Source: Chloroflexota bacterium (GTDB lineage: Bacteria > Chloroflexota > Anaerolineae > J036 > Brachytrichaceae). Taken from it: a DNA stretch of 5,399 nt. Position numbers and translations under genes: made by a program. Positions 1-5,330 of this stretch are shown piece after piece (the first letter of the stretch is position 1; the number at the start of each line of letters is the position of its first letter). The stretch is taken from positions 1 through 5,399 of the forward strand of contig JAKALH010000229.1 in assembly GCA_021813225.1 (NCBI GenBank), given 5' to 3'. The notes below the pieces were generated by a model, which saw only the letters and a list, made by a program, of their open reading frames with translations, was not told the origin of the DNA and searched no databases.

Positions 1-702
1 TTCGATGTACGCCTCCACCATGGCGGGCTGGCGATAGTCGGCGATGATCTCGGCCACTTTGTCGCGCAGATGGCGCTCGTCGTGCGCGATGCTGTCGTTG
101 TGAATGCCGATGCCGGTGCCCTCATGTGCCGGCTTGACGAAGAGCGGGAAAGCCATATCCGCGCGCAACACGTCGTCCGGCGCGTGGAAAACCTGGAAGC
201 GCGGCACGGGCAGGTTGTAGCAGGAAAGCAGACGCTGCGTGGTCGGCTTATCGTGCGTGATGGCCGCCGCCAGCGGTGTCGGCCCGGTATAGGGGATGCC
301 CAGCATCTCCAGCAGCGCCGGGACCTGCGCCTCGCGATTCTCGCCGCCGAAGCCTTCGCAGGTGTTAAAGCAGATATCCGGTTGCGCGCGCTCCAGCCAG
401 GCCGCCAGATGGGCATTGCCTTCCTGGATCAACACGTCGTGGTTTCTGGCGCGCATAGCGGCTGCATAGGCTTCCACGCTTTTGTCCGCATCGAGTTCGG
501 CCAGAATATCCGAAGGCGCATTGCGGTGCACGGGCGGGGCGTTGCGGGCGAGGTTGACCAGCAGAGCGATTCTCAGGGTGGCGGTTTCACTCCGCCAGTA
601 ACTCGAAGGATCAGTCGAATCAGCCAGGAGCCCTTGCTCTGCGGCCTGCTCCGGGGCATGGTGGCCATTTGAGCCAATGCGCGTCGTCGTTATTCCTTCC
701 AT
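1..702 (-). CDS. D-alanine-D-alanine ligase-like ATP-grasp protein, 3' end beyond the window
   Basis: The visible part is 234 residues, with an open frame running off the left edge. The order of motifs is that of the Ddl-type ATP-grasp family. A Rossmann-like N-domain begins near residue 43 (TLRIALLVNL). A conserved NTCEGFGGENRE segment follows at 113-124, then VPALLEMLGIPYTGP at 127-141, the DK pair at 151-152, the ATP-grasp strand FPLFVKPAHEGTGIGI at 185-200, and VEAYIE at 229-234 where the nucleotide-binding glutamates lie. Family members join two amino acids at ATP cost; classical Ddl makes D-Ala-D-Ala for peptidoglycan in the cytoplasm. The substrate cannot be read here because the C-terminal catalytic part is missing, and the NxxEGxxGxxRE variant differs from the textbook HGxxGEDG of Ddl, so another dipeptide-like product is possible. 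The ATG at 702-700 is the only conventional in-frame start; it follows GGAGAGG (720-714) at a rather long 11-nt spacing. It gives an unusual extension of about 42 residues before the domain. It is transcribed from the promoter at 768-795. Confidence 0.85.
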   Translation of the reverse strand, partial: MEGITTTRIGSNGHHAPEQAAEQGLLADSTDPSSYWRSETATLRIALLVNLARNAPPVHRNAPSDILAELDADKSVEAYAAAMRARNHDVLIQEGNAHLAAWLERAQPDICFNTCEGFGGENREAQVPALLEMLGIPYTGPTPLAAAITHDKPTTQRLLSCYNLPVPRFQVFHAPDDVLRADMAFPLFVKPAHEGTGIGIHNDSIAHDERHLRDKVAEIIADYRQPAMVEAYIE

Positions 703-767
703 AAATCAGTTAACCTCTCCAGCCCACTGATATTCATCATCAGTTTTTATGAAGTGATCAACTTTCG

Positions 768-795
768 ATTTTATGGTATGAGCTATTATTGTCAA
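768..795 (-). promoter_or_regulatory. Sigma70-type promoter of the ligase-like gene
   Basis: Read on the minus strand, a perfect -35 box TTGACA (795-790) is followed after 16 bp by TAAAAT (773-768), which matches five of six bases of the -10 consensus. The start of transcription would be near 761, giving a leader of about 59 nt before the ATG at 702. Direct CTTTAGC repeats sit just upstream of the -35 box, where an activator could bind. The boxes are seen directly; their use in this organism is inferred. Confidence 0.6.
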
Positions 796-826
796 GGACT
801 TTAGCCGTTTCTTTAGCTTAAAGTTT

Positions 827-838
827 ATTGTTAACAAT
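827..838. promoter_or_regulatory. 12-bp perfect palindrome, candidate operator
   Basis: ATTGTTAACAAT is a perfect 12-bp inverted repeat without spacer. It is centred about 71 bp upstream of the predicted transcription start of the ligase-like gene, a distance compatible with an activator or an upstream operator. No regulator gene is present in the window, so the binding protein is unknown. Confidence 0.3.
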
Positions 839-885
839 GTTAAAAGCTGTGAGGCAACTCGGCGGCATTTTCACAGCGCAAGCAG

Positions 886-918
886 GATATCGCAGATATC
901 GCAGATTTTTCTGCGATA
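886..918. repeat. Tandem 9-bp repeats with inverted copy (hairpin)
   Basis: GATATCGCA occurs twice back to back (886-894 and 895-903). The second copy also forms the left arm of a perfect 9-bp hairpin, TATCGCAGA (897-905), loop TTTT (906-909), TCTGCGATA (910-918). The result is three copies of the same core, two direct and one inverted. This could be a multi-site operator or an RNA hairpin. It lies about 125-160 bp upstream of the predicted ligase transcription start and just downstream, on the minus strand, of the terminator at 934-962. Confidence 0.5.
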
Positions 919-933
919 ACACACTTCGAGCAA

Positions 934-962
934 AAACCCGGGATCTTTTAGATTCCGGGTTT
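934..962 (-). terminator. Rho-independent terminator of the glycosidase-like gene
   Basis: A 12-bp stem with a single G-T wobble is formed by AAACCCGGGATC (934-945) and GATTCCGGGTTT (951-962), with a 5-nt loop TTTTA. Read on the minus strand, the GC-rich stem runs straight into TTTTTG, the classical terminator layout. It lies about 104 bp beyond the stop codon at 1066. On the plus strand only three T residues follow, so it is best assigned to the minus strand, where it also insulates the ligase gene from upstream transcription. Confidence 0.75.
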
Positions 963-1065
963 ATATGCCTATGCTGCTATTAGTGCTGCCGGCCGACGCC
1001 GCATATGCCATATATGCCTGACGGCATGCCACGTGCTATTGCAGGGGCGTGTTACTCTCTCAAGC

Positions 1066-2310
1066 CTAAAAATTCTGTCCCAGGCCTTCGCCACCTACTT
1101 TAAGCAGCCTTCCTTCCCCAGGGGCCAGGCTGACCATCTGGTTATGTGGGTCAGGCGGCCATAATTCGCGGAATAGACCATCGCCATAGTCGAATACATA
1201 CAGCTTATCTTTACTTACGTTTACTTTCAGAGTTATGCGTGACCACTGACATGGGTTACCGTTGACTACCATCAGGTGCAACAGGTCGCTGTCATCCTGG
1301 AAGAAACCAATCGTCACCGGGTCGCCATCGCAGGCCACCAGAGGCGCCAGGTGGCTGCGCCCCAGGGCACGCGTGCCGCTCCACAACTGGCCGGTGCGGA
1401 ATACGCCGATATTGCGCAGCCGCCGCATGATGGGCGCCAGCAGATGCACATCGCGGTTGACCCGCCGCGCGATATCCCATGTCGGCGTGGTGCTGCCATC
1501 CTGCTGCACCATAGCGCCGTCGTGAGCGTAGGTGAAGTACTGCAGGCCGAGCGCGCCGTAGGCCAGGTTGTTCATCAACTGGAAGCGGATGTGCCCCTCG
1601 GTCGGCGTGGGGTAGGGGCCGTGGCGGACGCTGCACGTGAACGCCCAGAACGGCACACGGTACGCCAGCGACAGGTTGCGCAGCAATTCCAGACACTCGA
1701 AGTAATCCGGCTTGACGATGAGCTTCTCCGCCGGGAATACGTTGGGCTGACCTGCCTGTGCAGACACCTCTGCGGCGGTGGCCACAGTCAGCGCGTAGTG
1801 GTCGTAGCTGAGGAACTGCGGCTGAGTGATTTCGACGTAGCGCCGCCAGAACGCTTCCGCGGTGGGCGCGCCCCAGCCTTCGATGGGCGGGTAGTGATTG
1901 ATATACAGGGCGTGATACGGGTCCAGCTCGCGCATGAAGGTATGCACTTCGGCCAGCAGCGGCAGGAGCGCGTAACGCGGTTCATCGCGCAGGTGATAAC
2001 CGTACAGGCCGGGGTGGTCCTTCACGGCGTTGACCAGCGTGCGGACTTCGTCTTTGCGCGCATCGTCCAGTCGATAGTCGTCGCTCACATGCCATGCGGG
2101 GTGCACGAGCAGCAGCCTGATGCCGGCCGTCGCGGCGATGTCGAGTGCGCGGCTTACGGCATGCGCGTCGCCCGCCACGCTGGAGTGGCTGACGGTGAAG
2201 CCGGCTTCGGTCATGCCGCTCATCACATCCGGGCGCAGTACATCGCCGCTCGGCCCTGCCCAGCCGACGATCGGGAAGCGGCTTTCGTTCAGAATCGTGT
2301 GCTCATTCAT
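1066..2310 (-). CDS. Uncharacterised TIM-barrel glycoside-hydrolase-like protein
   Basis: The protein is 414 residues, with no signal peptide or membrane segment, so a cytoplasmic location is inferred. The start at 2310 is chosen because AGGAG lies 6 nt upstream; the frame stays open for a further 125 codons, but that part is the antisense of the neighbouring SDR gene. The N-terminal two thirds look like a (beta/alpha)8 barrel of the GH-A type: strand IRLLLVHPAW (64-73), then GLYGYHLRDEP (101-111) where E110 sits in the position of the general acid/base of clan GH-A (N/D-E-P), YINHYPP (136-142), FLSYDHYAL (166-174), VPFWAFTCSVRHG (219-231), a PTPTEG loop (234-239, E238) and GLQYFTY (255-261). 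A beta-sandwich-like tail runs from about residue 322 to 414, ending in APGEGRLLKV. Family members of this sort hydrolyse glycosides, but I cannot assign a GH number or substrate. Transcribed from its own promoter and divergent from the SDR. Confidence is high for the gene, moderate for the fold. Confidence 0.8.
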   Translation of the reverse strand: MNEHTILNESRFPIVGWAGPSGDVLRPDVMSGMTEAGFTVSHSSVAGDAHAVSRALDIAATAGIRLLLVHPAWHVSDDYRLDDARKDEVRTLVNAVKDHPGLYGYHLRDEPRYALLPLLAEVHTFMRELDPYHALYINHYPPIEGWGAPTAEAFWRRYVEITQPQFLSYDHYALTVATAAEVSAQAGQPNVFPAEKLIVKPDYFECLELLRNLSLAYRVPFWAFTCSVRHGPYPTPTEGHIRFQLMNNLAYGALGLQYFTYAHDGAMVQQDGSTTPTWDIARRVNRDVHLLAPIMRRLRNIGVFRTGQLWSGTRALGRSHLAPLVACDGDPVTIGFFQDDSDLLHLMVVNGNPCQWSRITLKVNVSKDKLYVFDYGDGLFRELWPPDPHNQMVSLAPGEGRLLKVGGEGLGQNF

Positions 2311-2316
2311 GACTGG

Positions 2317-2321
2317 CTCCT
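2317..2321 (-). promoter_or_regulatory. Shine-Dalgarno site fixing the start at 2310
   Basis: AGGAG on the minus strand (2321-2317) is followed by a 6-nt spacer and ATG at 2310-2308. This is the best ribosome-binding site in the window. It decides against the much longer upstream reading frame, which would overlap the SDR gene by more than 100 bp. Confidence 0.75.
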
Positions 2322-2379
2322 GGTAGCGTGACTTGAAAAGAGAATTGAGATCAGAACCGGAGAACGGAGTTGGGCTTGT

Positions 2380-2408
2380 GTTATTGCGAATATAAGGCGA
2401 TGATTCAA
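2380..2408 (-). promoter_or_regulatory. Possible promoter of the glycosidase-like gene
   Basis: On the minus strand TTGAAT (2408-2403) is separated by 17 bp from AATAAC (2385-2380). Each box matches four of six consensus bases, and the spacing is ideal. The predicted start near 2373 would give a leader of about 63 nt. It lies in the 262-bp divergent region shared with the SDR gene. I found no convincing promoter for the SDR on the plus strand. Confidence 0.3.
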
Positions 2409-2572
2409 GCAACGGGATGGAATGGATTACATGCTCATGACCCTTTGTGTACGGCCGGTCGACATCGAACACCATCTGGTTTGTACACCCAATCGTGAAA
2501 ACTGCATTGTCAGTGATACCCGTATTCTCCATGCACTGGCGCGAACCACCTCTAATCTCTAATCTCAAAGAC

Positions 2573-3328
2573 ATGAACAACTTCCAACTCACAGGACAAC
2601 TTGCATTGGTGACCGGCGGCGGCAGCGGGATCGGCCTGGCGATCAGTAAGGCATTCGTCGAAGCCGGCGCGCGCGTCGTCATCACAGGGAGGCGCGAAGA
2701 GGTCCTGCGCCAGGCGTGCGAGGAAATGGGCAGCGCCGCGCAGTACGTTCGTCACGACATCGACCAGCTCGCTTCGATCCCCGCTCTGATCGAGCGTATC
2801 GAAACTGCCAGCGGCCCGCTGGACATCCTGGTCAATAACGCAGGGTTTAACAGGAAGCAGCCTGCCGTCGAGACGAGCGACGCCGACCTGGCGGCCATGG
2901 TGCAGACGCATCTGTCCGGGGGCTATGCCCTCAGCCGCGAGTGCGGCCGGCGCATGATGGCGCGCGGGCGCGGTTCGATCATCATGATCGTCTCGATGAC
3001 GGCCTTATTCGGCGTGCCCGGTGTCAGCGCCTACGGCGCGGCCAAGTCCGCGTTACTGGGCCTGACCCGTCTGCTGACGGTGGAGTTTGCCTCGCATGGC
3101 GTTCGTGTGAACGCCATCGCGCCGGGTTGGATCGACAGCGCGCTCAGCCGCAAGTCGTTCGAGGGTGATCCGGCGCGCAAGCAGCGCATCCTGCAGCGCA
3201 CGCCGATGGGCAGGATCGGGGAACCTGAGGACATCGGCGGGGCGGCCGTCTTCCTGTGCTCGCCCGCAGCCGCATTCATCACCGGTGTAGTGCTGCCGGT
3301 GGACGGTGGCATCAGCGTGGGTTTCTAG
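2573..3328 (+). CDS. Short-chain dehydrogenase/reductase (classical SDR, gluconate-dehydrogenase-like)
   Basis: The protein is 251 residues, the normal length for a classical SDR. These are soluble NAD(P)-dependent oxidoreductases acting on alcohol or keto groups. The cofactor motif TGGGSGIG is at 14-21, with TGRR at 38-41 ending the second strand (no acidic residue there, which suggests NADP(H)). D62 probably contacts adenine, NNAG is at 88-91, the catalytic Ser is S141, and the YxxxK pair is Y154/K158. PGW at 184-186 and VDGG at 243-246 complete the fold. The overall pattern recalls gluconate 5-dehydrogenase and KduD-like enzymes, but the substrate is not readable. The fourth catalytic residue, normally Asn, is His113. 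The start at 2573 was chosen because the preceding frame lacks SDR homology and MNNFQLTGQLALVTGG is a typical beginning. The Shine-Dalgarno there is poor; ATG at 2531 is an alternative. Divergent from the glycosidase-like gene, convergent with yhhQ. Confidence 0.93.
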   Translation: MNNFQLTGQLALVTGGGSGIGLAISKAFVEAGARVVITGRREEVLRQACEEMGSAAQYVRHDIDQLASIPALIERIETASGPLDILVNNAGFNRKQPAVETSDADLAAMVQTHLSGGYALSRECGRRMMARGRGSIIMIVSMTALFGVPGVSAYGAAKSALLGLTRLLTVEFASHGVRVNAIAPGWIDSALSRKSFEGDPARKQRILQRTPMGRIGEPEDIGGAAVFLCSPAAAFITGVVLPVDGGISVGF

Positions 3329-3342
3329 ATTGATCGAAGAAC

Positions 3343-3365
3343 CCTGGAATCTCATAGATTCCGGG
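3343..3365. terminator. Hairpin between convergent genes, possible shared terminator
   Basis: CCTGGAATCT (3343-3352) pairs with AGATTCCGGG (3356-3365) across a 3-nt loop, giving 10 bp with one G-T wobble. It starts 14 nt beyond the SDR stop and lies 30 nt beyond the yhhQ stop, the usual place for a bidirectional terminator. Neither side has a true T-run (minus strand GGGTTCTTC, plus strand AGTCTGCTTG), so termination may be weak or factor-assisted. The right arm is identical to one in the terminator at 934-962. Confidence 0.45.
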
Positions 3366-3395
3366 AGTCTGCTTGTGCCTTGAACAGGTGGCAGT

Positions 3396-4076
3396 TCAGT
3401 CGCTCACGCGCAACGGATTGAAGTTGGTGGTCACGTCGAACACGTCTATGCCCTCACGCCGCTTGAGGAAGTTCGTCAGCGCATAGGTTAACGGTGTGGC
3501 GATGACCTCGTAGGCGGATTTGAACAGCCACTGCGTGACGACGGCCGTCAGCAGCGCGTCGGGCGGGATGATGCCAGCGAAGGCGATGGTGATGAACACG
3601 GCGGAGTCCAGGCCCTGTCCCACCAGCGTGGATGATACGGTGCGCGTCCACAACCAGCGGCCCCTGGTTGCGATCTTCAGTTTCGCCAGCACAAACGAGT
3701 TGGCGAACTCGCCGATCAGGTAGGCAATGAACGATGCCAGCAGCAGGCGCGGCGCGAATCCCAGGATGCGCACATAGGCGGCCTGGGCGTCCCAGAACGA
3801 GGCGGCCGGCAGCACTTCGCCGAGCCAGATGGCTACGACCGCCAGCAGGTTGCACCCGAAGCCCAGCCAGATGACCCTGCGGGCCTGCTTGTACCCGTAC
3901 ACCTCGGTTAATACATCGCCGAAGATATAGCTGATGGGGAATATGACGACGGCGGCCGGCACGATCAGCCCGAAGATGCTGACCAGTTTCACCGCCGTGA
4001 TGTTGGCGATGACCAGGCAAGTGACGAATATGGCTGTCAGGAGCGTCAGATAGTTGAAGTTTGATTTTGTGTTCAC
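3396..4076 (-). CDS. yhhQ: Queuosine precursor transporter, VUT/YhhQ family
   Basis: The protein is 226 residues, the usual length for this family (formerly DUF165). It is an inner-membrane protein that, in E. coli, imports queuosine precursors (preQ0, preQ1) for modification of tRNAs with GUN anticodons. Family signatures are clear: FPISYIFGDVLTEVYGYKQA at 46-65, GEFANSFVLAKLKIATRG at 122-139, and RTVSSTLVGQGLDSAVF at 145-161. About six hydrophobic segments are visible (roughly 9-26, 31-52, 67-86, 106-124, 155-172, 176-200). The charged tail KRREG at 205-209 would be cytoplasmic. The start codon is GTG (4076-4074), preceded by GGAG with 9-nt spacing. It is divergent from the GH172 gene across 113 bp. 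No other queuosine gene is in the window and no preQ1 aptamer is evident upstream. Confidence 0.95.
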   Translation of the reverse strand: MNTKSNFNYLTLLTAIFVTCLVIANITAVKLVSIFGLIVPAAVVIFPISYIFGDVLTEVYGYKQARRVIWLGFGCNLLAVVAIWLGEVLPAASFWDAQAAYVRILGFAPRLLLASFIAYLIGEFANSFVLAKLKIATRGRWLWTRTVSSTLVGQGLDSAVFITIAFAGIIPPDALLTAVVTQWLFKSAYEVIATPLTYALTNFLKRREGIDVFDVTTNFNPLRVSD

Positions 4077-4189
4077 GGTATAGGTCTCCGATTATAGGTC
4101 AGGGTGCCGCTGCGCGTCTGTTCGAGTCGCCCCGAATATCAATGTGAGTTATAACAAACGCATACCCGACCGACACGGAGTAAACACAC
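4077..4189. promoter_or_regulatory. Divergent control region between yhhQ and the GH172 gene
   Basis: These 113 bp must hold promoters for both genes. On the plus strand TATAAC (4150-4155) could be a -10 box for the GH172 gene, giving a start near 4162, but no good -35 box is present. It overlaps GTTATAAC (4148-4155), a perfect 8-bp palindrome within TGTGAGTTATAACAA (4143-4157), which resembles a LacI-type operator core. The GH172 ribosome-binding site GGAG is at 4177-4180, 9 nt before the ATG. Confidence 0.35.
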
Positions 4190-5245
4190 ATGTTGCTGAA
4201 CAATCGACAGTTTGGACTGGGCGGCCTGCCCGTCCTGGGAGACTTCGAGACGCGCTCCATCAGTGCGGAAAATCCCGACGGGCGGCGCGCCGGCGGCGCG
4301 CTAGCCGAGCCGCAAGGCCCCACTGACCCCGCGCGCGAGCTGGGCAAGCCGTGGAAGGTGCGCCCGTGCATCACGCTCGAACCGGGTTCGCTGACCACGC
4401 TGGCCGACATCAGCGGGCAGGGCATGATCCAGCATATCTGGATCACCGTCGACCCGAAAGCCTATCGCGATTGCCTGCTGCGCATCTATTGGGACGGCGA
4501 GGCGACTCCGAGTGTCGAAGTGCCGCTGGGTGACTTCTTCGCCTGCGGGCACGGCCTGCGCACCCGGATCAATTCGCTGGCCGTCGCCGTGAACCCCAGC
4601 GGCGGGTTCAACAGCTACTGGCCCATGCCGTTCTACAAGTCGGCGCGCGTCACCATCGAGAATCAGTGCCACGAACCCATCCGCGGTTTCTTTTATCAGA
4701 TCACCTATGCGCTGGGCCAGCTCCCTGCCGACCTGGGCACGTTCCACGCTCAGTGGCGCATCAGCATGACCACCCGCGCCTGTCCGGAGCACGTCATCGT
4801 CAACGGCATCAAAGGCAACGGGCAGTACGTGGGCACCTACCTGGCCTGGGTGCAGATGTCGGATAACTGGTGGGGCGAAGGCGAAGTGAAGTTCTTCATG
4901 GACGGCGACAAGGAGAATCCCACTATCTGCGGCACCGGCACCGAGGATTACTTCTGCGGCGCGTGGGGCTTTGAGGATACCTTCAGCGGCCCGTACACCG
5001 GCTACCCGTTGTGGCAGCGCGAAGCGGAGCGCGTCCCCAAGCACGGCTTGTATCGCTGGCACATCATGGACCCGATACGCTTTCATCAGAATCTTAAGGT
5101 GACTATCCAGGCGCTGGGCTGGTGGCCGGGCGGCAAGTACCAGCCGCTCACCGATGAAATCGCCTCGGTAGGGTACTGGTACCAGCAGGAGCCGCACGCC
5201 CCGTACCCGGTCATGCCATCGCGCAACGAGCGCCTGCCGCGTTAA
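4190..5245 (+). CDS. DUF2961 protein, glycoside hydrolase family 172
   Basis: The protein is 351 residues without a signal peptide, close to the usual size of DUF2961 proteins. It shows the family hallmarks in order: RSISAENPDG at 22-31, GPTDPARELGKPWKVRPCI at 43-61, a jelly-roll strand set IQHIWITVD (80-88) and LRIYWDGEATPSVEVPLGDFF (97-117), YWPMPFYKSARVTIEN (143-158), WWGEGEVKFFMDGD (227-240), GTGTEDYF (248-255) and IASVGYWYQQEPH (324-336). Characterised GH172 enzymes are retaining hydrolases acting on alpha-fructofuranosides (difructose dianhydride I) or alpha-D-arabinofuranosides, with two catalytic glutamates in these last blocks; E230 and E252 are the matching candidates here. They assemble as trimers. 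The target sugar cannot be decided from sequence. The lack of an export signal suggests intracellular action on an imported oligosaccharide. GGAG with 9-nt spacing supports this start. It is divergent from yhhQ, and a GNAT fragment follows directly after the stop. Confidence 0.93.
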   Translation: MLLNNRQFGLGGLPVLGDFETRSISAENPDGRRAGGALAEPQGPTDPARELGKPWKVRPCITLEPGSLTTLADISGQGMIQHIWITVDPKAYRDCLLRIYWDGEATPSVEVPLGDFFACGHGLRTRINSLAVAVNPSGGFNSYWPMPFYKSARVTIENQCHEPIRGFFYQITYALGQLPADLGTFHAQWRISMTTRACPEHVIVNGIKGNGQYVGTYLAWVQMSDNWWGEGEVKFFMDGDKENPTICGTGTEDYFCGAWGFEDTFSGPYTGYPLWQREAERVPKHGLYRWHIMDPIRFHQNLKVTIQALGWWPGGKYQPLTDEIASVGYWYQQEPHAPYPVMPSRNERLPR

Positions 5246-5252
5246 CGGACGA

Positions 5253-5324
5253 GTGGGCTTCTACGCGCGCTTCGGCTTTCGCAAGTTCCGGCAGTACGCG
5301 ATGCTGCCGAAGAAAGAAATCTGA
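5253..5324 (+). pseudogene. C-terminal remnant of a GNAT acetyltransferase
   Basis: Translation of this frame gives VGFYARFGFRKF, then RQYAMLPKKEI and a TGA stop at 5322-5324. The GFYxRFGF pattern is the typical last conserved block of GNAT N-acetyltransferases, where Tyr and Phe lie near acetyl-CoA, followed by a short tail ending in a Met-Leu strand. Only 23 residues remain. The recognisable part begins a few bases after the GH172 stop codon (5243-5245) and is in a different frame from it. No start codon or upstream GNAT sequence is present, so this cannot be a working gene. It looks like the leftover of an ancestral gene cut by a rearrangement. Confidence 0.6.
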
Positions 5325-5330
5325 CTTCTG

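Larger units (their letters stand above)
703..1065. other. Gene-free intergenic region of 363 bp with regulatory structure
   Basis: I see no credible gene here. Going away from the ligase gene, the region holds a weak hairpin in the presumed leader (ACTGAT 726-731 with ATCAGT 739-744) and a strong promoter (768-795). Beyond that are two CTTTAGC direct repeats 12 bp apart (799-805 and 811-817), a 12-bp perfect palindrome (827-838), tandem GATATCGCA repeats with an inverted copy (886-918), the terminator of the neighbouring minus-strand gene (934-962), and three ATATGCC repeats (963-1018). The part at 703-850 is clearly AT-rich compared with the flanking genes. Confidence 0.7.

Noticed and set aside
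70..672. Plus-strand open frame of 200 codons at the left end
   Set aside because: It is antisense to the ATP-grasp gene, whose minus-strand translation matches the Ddl-like family along its whole visible length.
726..749. Plus-strand terminator (ACTGAT hairpin followed by TTTTT)
   Set aside because: The stem is only 6 bp and AT-rich, and no plus-strand gene ends here. It is more likely incidental structure in the ligase leader.
1276..2331. Long plus-strand open frame of 351 codons
   Set aside because: It is antisense to the glycosidase-like gene, rich in Arg, His, Val and Gln as shadow frames in GC-rich DNA are, and shows no family motif. The minus-strand frame has a strong ribosome-binding site and a recognisable fold.
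2311..2685. 125-codon upstream extension of the glycosidase-like gene
   Set aside because: The first part is only the antisense of the SDR glycine-rich region and the rest is intergenic. The start at 2310 has AGGAG at ideal distance.
4091..4096. Perfect TATAAT on the minus strand before yhhQ as a -10 box
   Set aside because: Transcription would start near 4084, beyond the GGAG ribosome-binding site (4086-4089), and there is no -35 box at a suitable distance. It may be chance, or would imply an almost leaderless transcript.
4077..4189. preQ1 riboswitch in front of yhhQ
   Set aside because: I looked for the aptamer pattern (a short stem with an A-rich tail near the ribosome-binding site) and did not find it in the 113-bp leader region.
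4301..5197. Long minus-strand open frame of 298 codons inside the GH172 gene
   Set aside because: It is an antisense shadow; the plus-strand frame carries all DUF2961 motifs.
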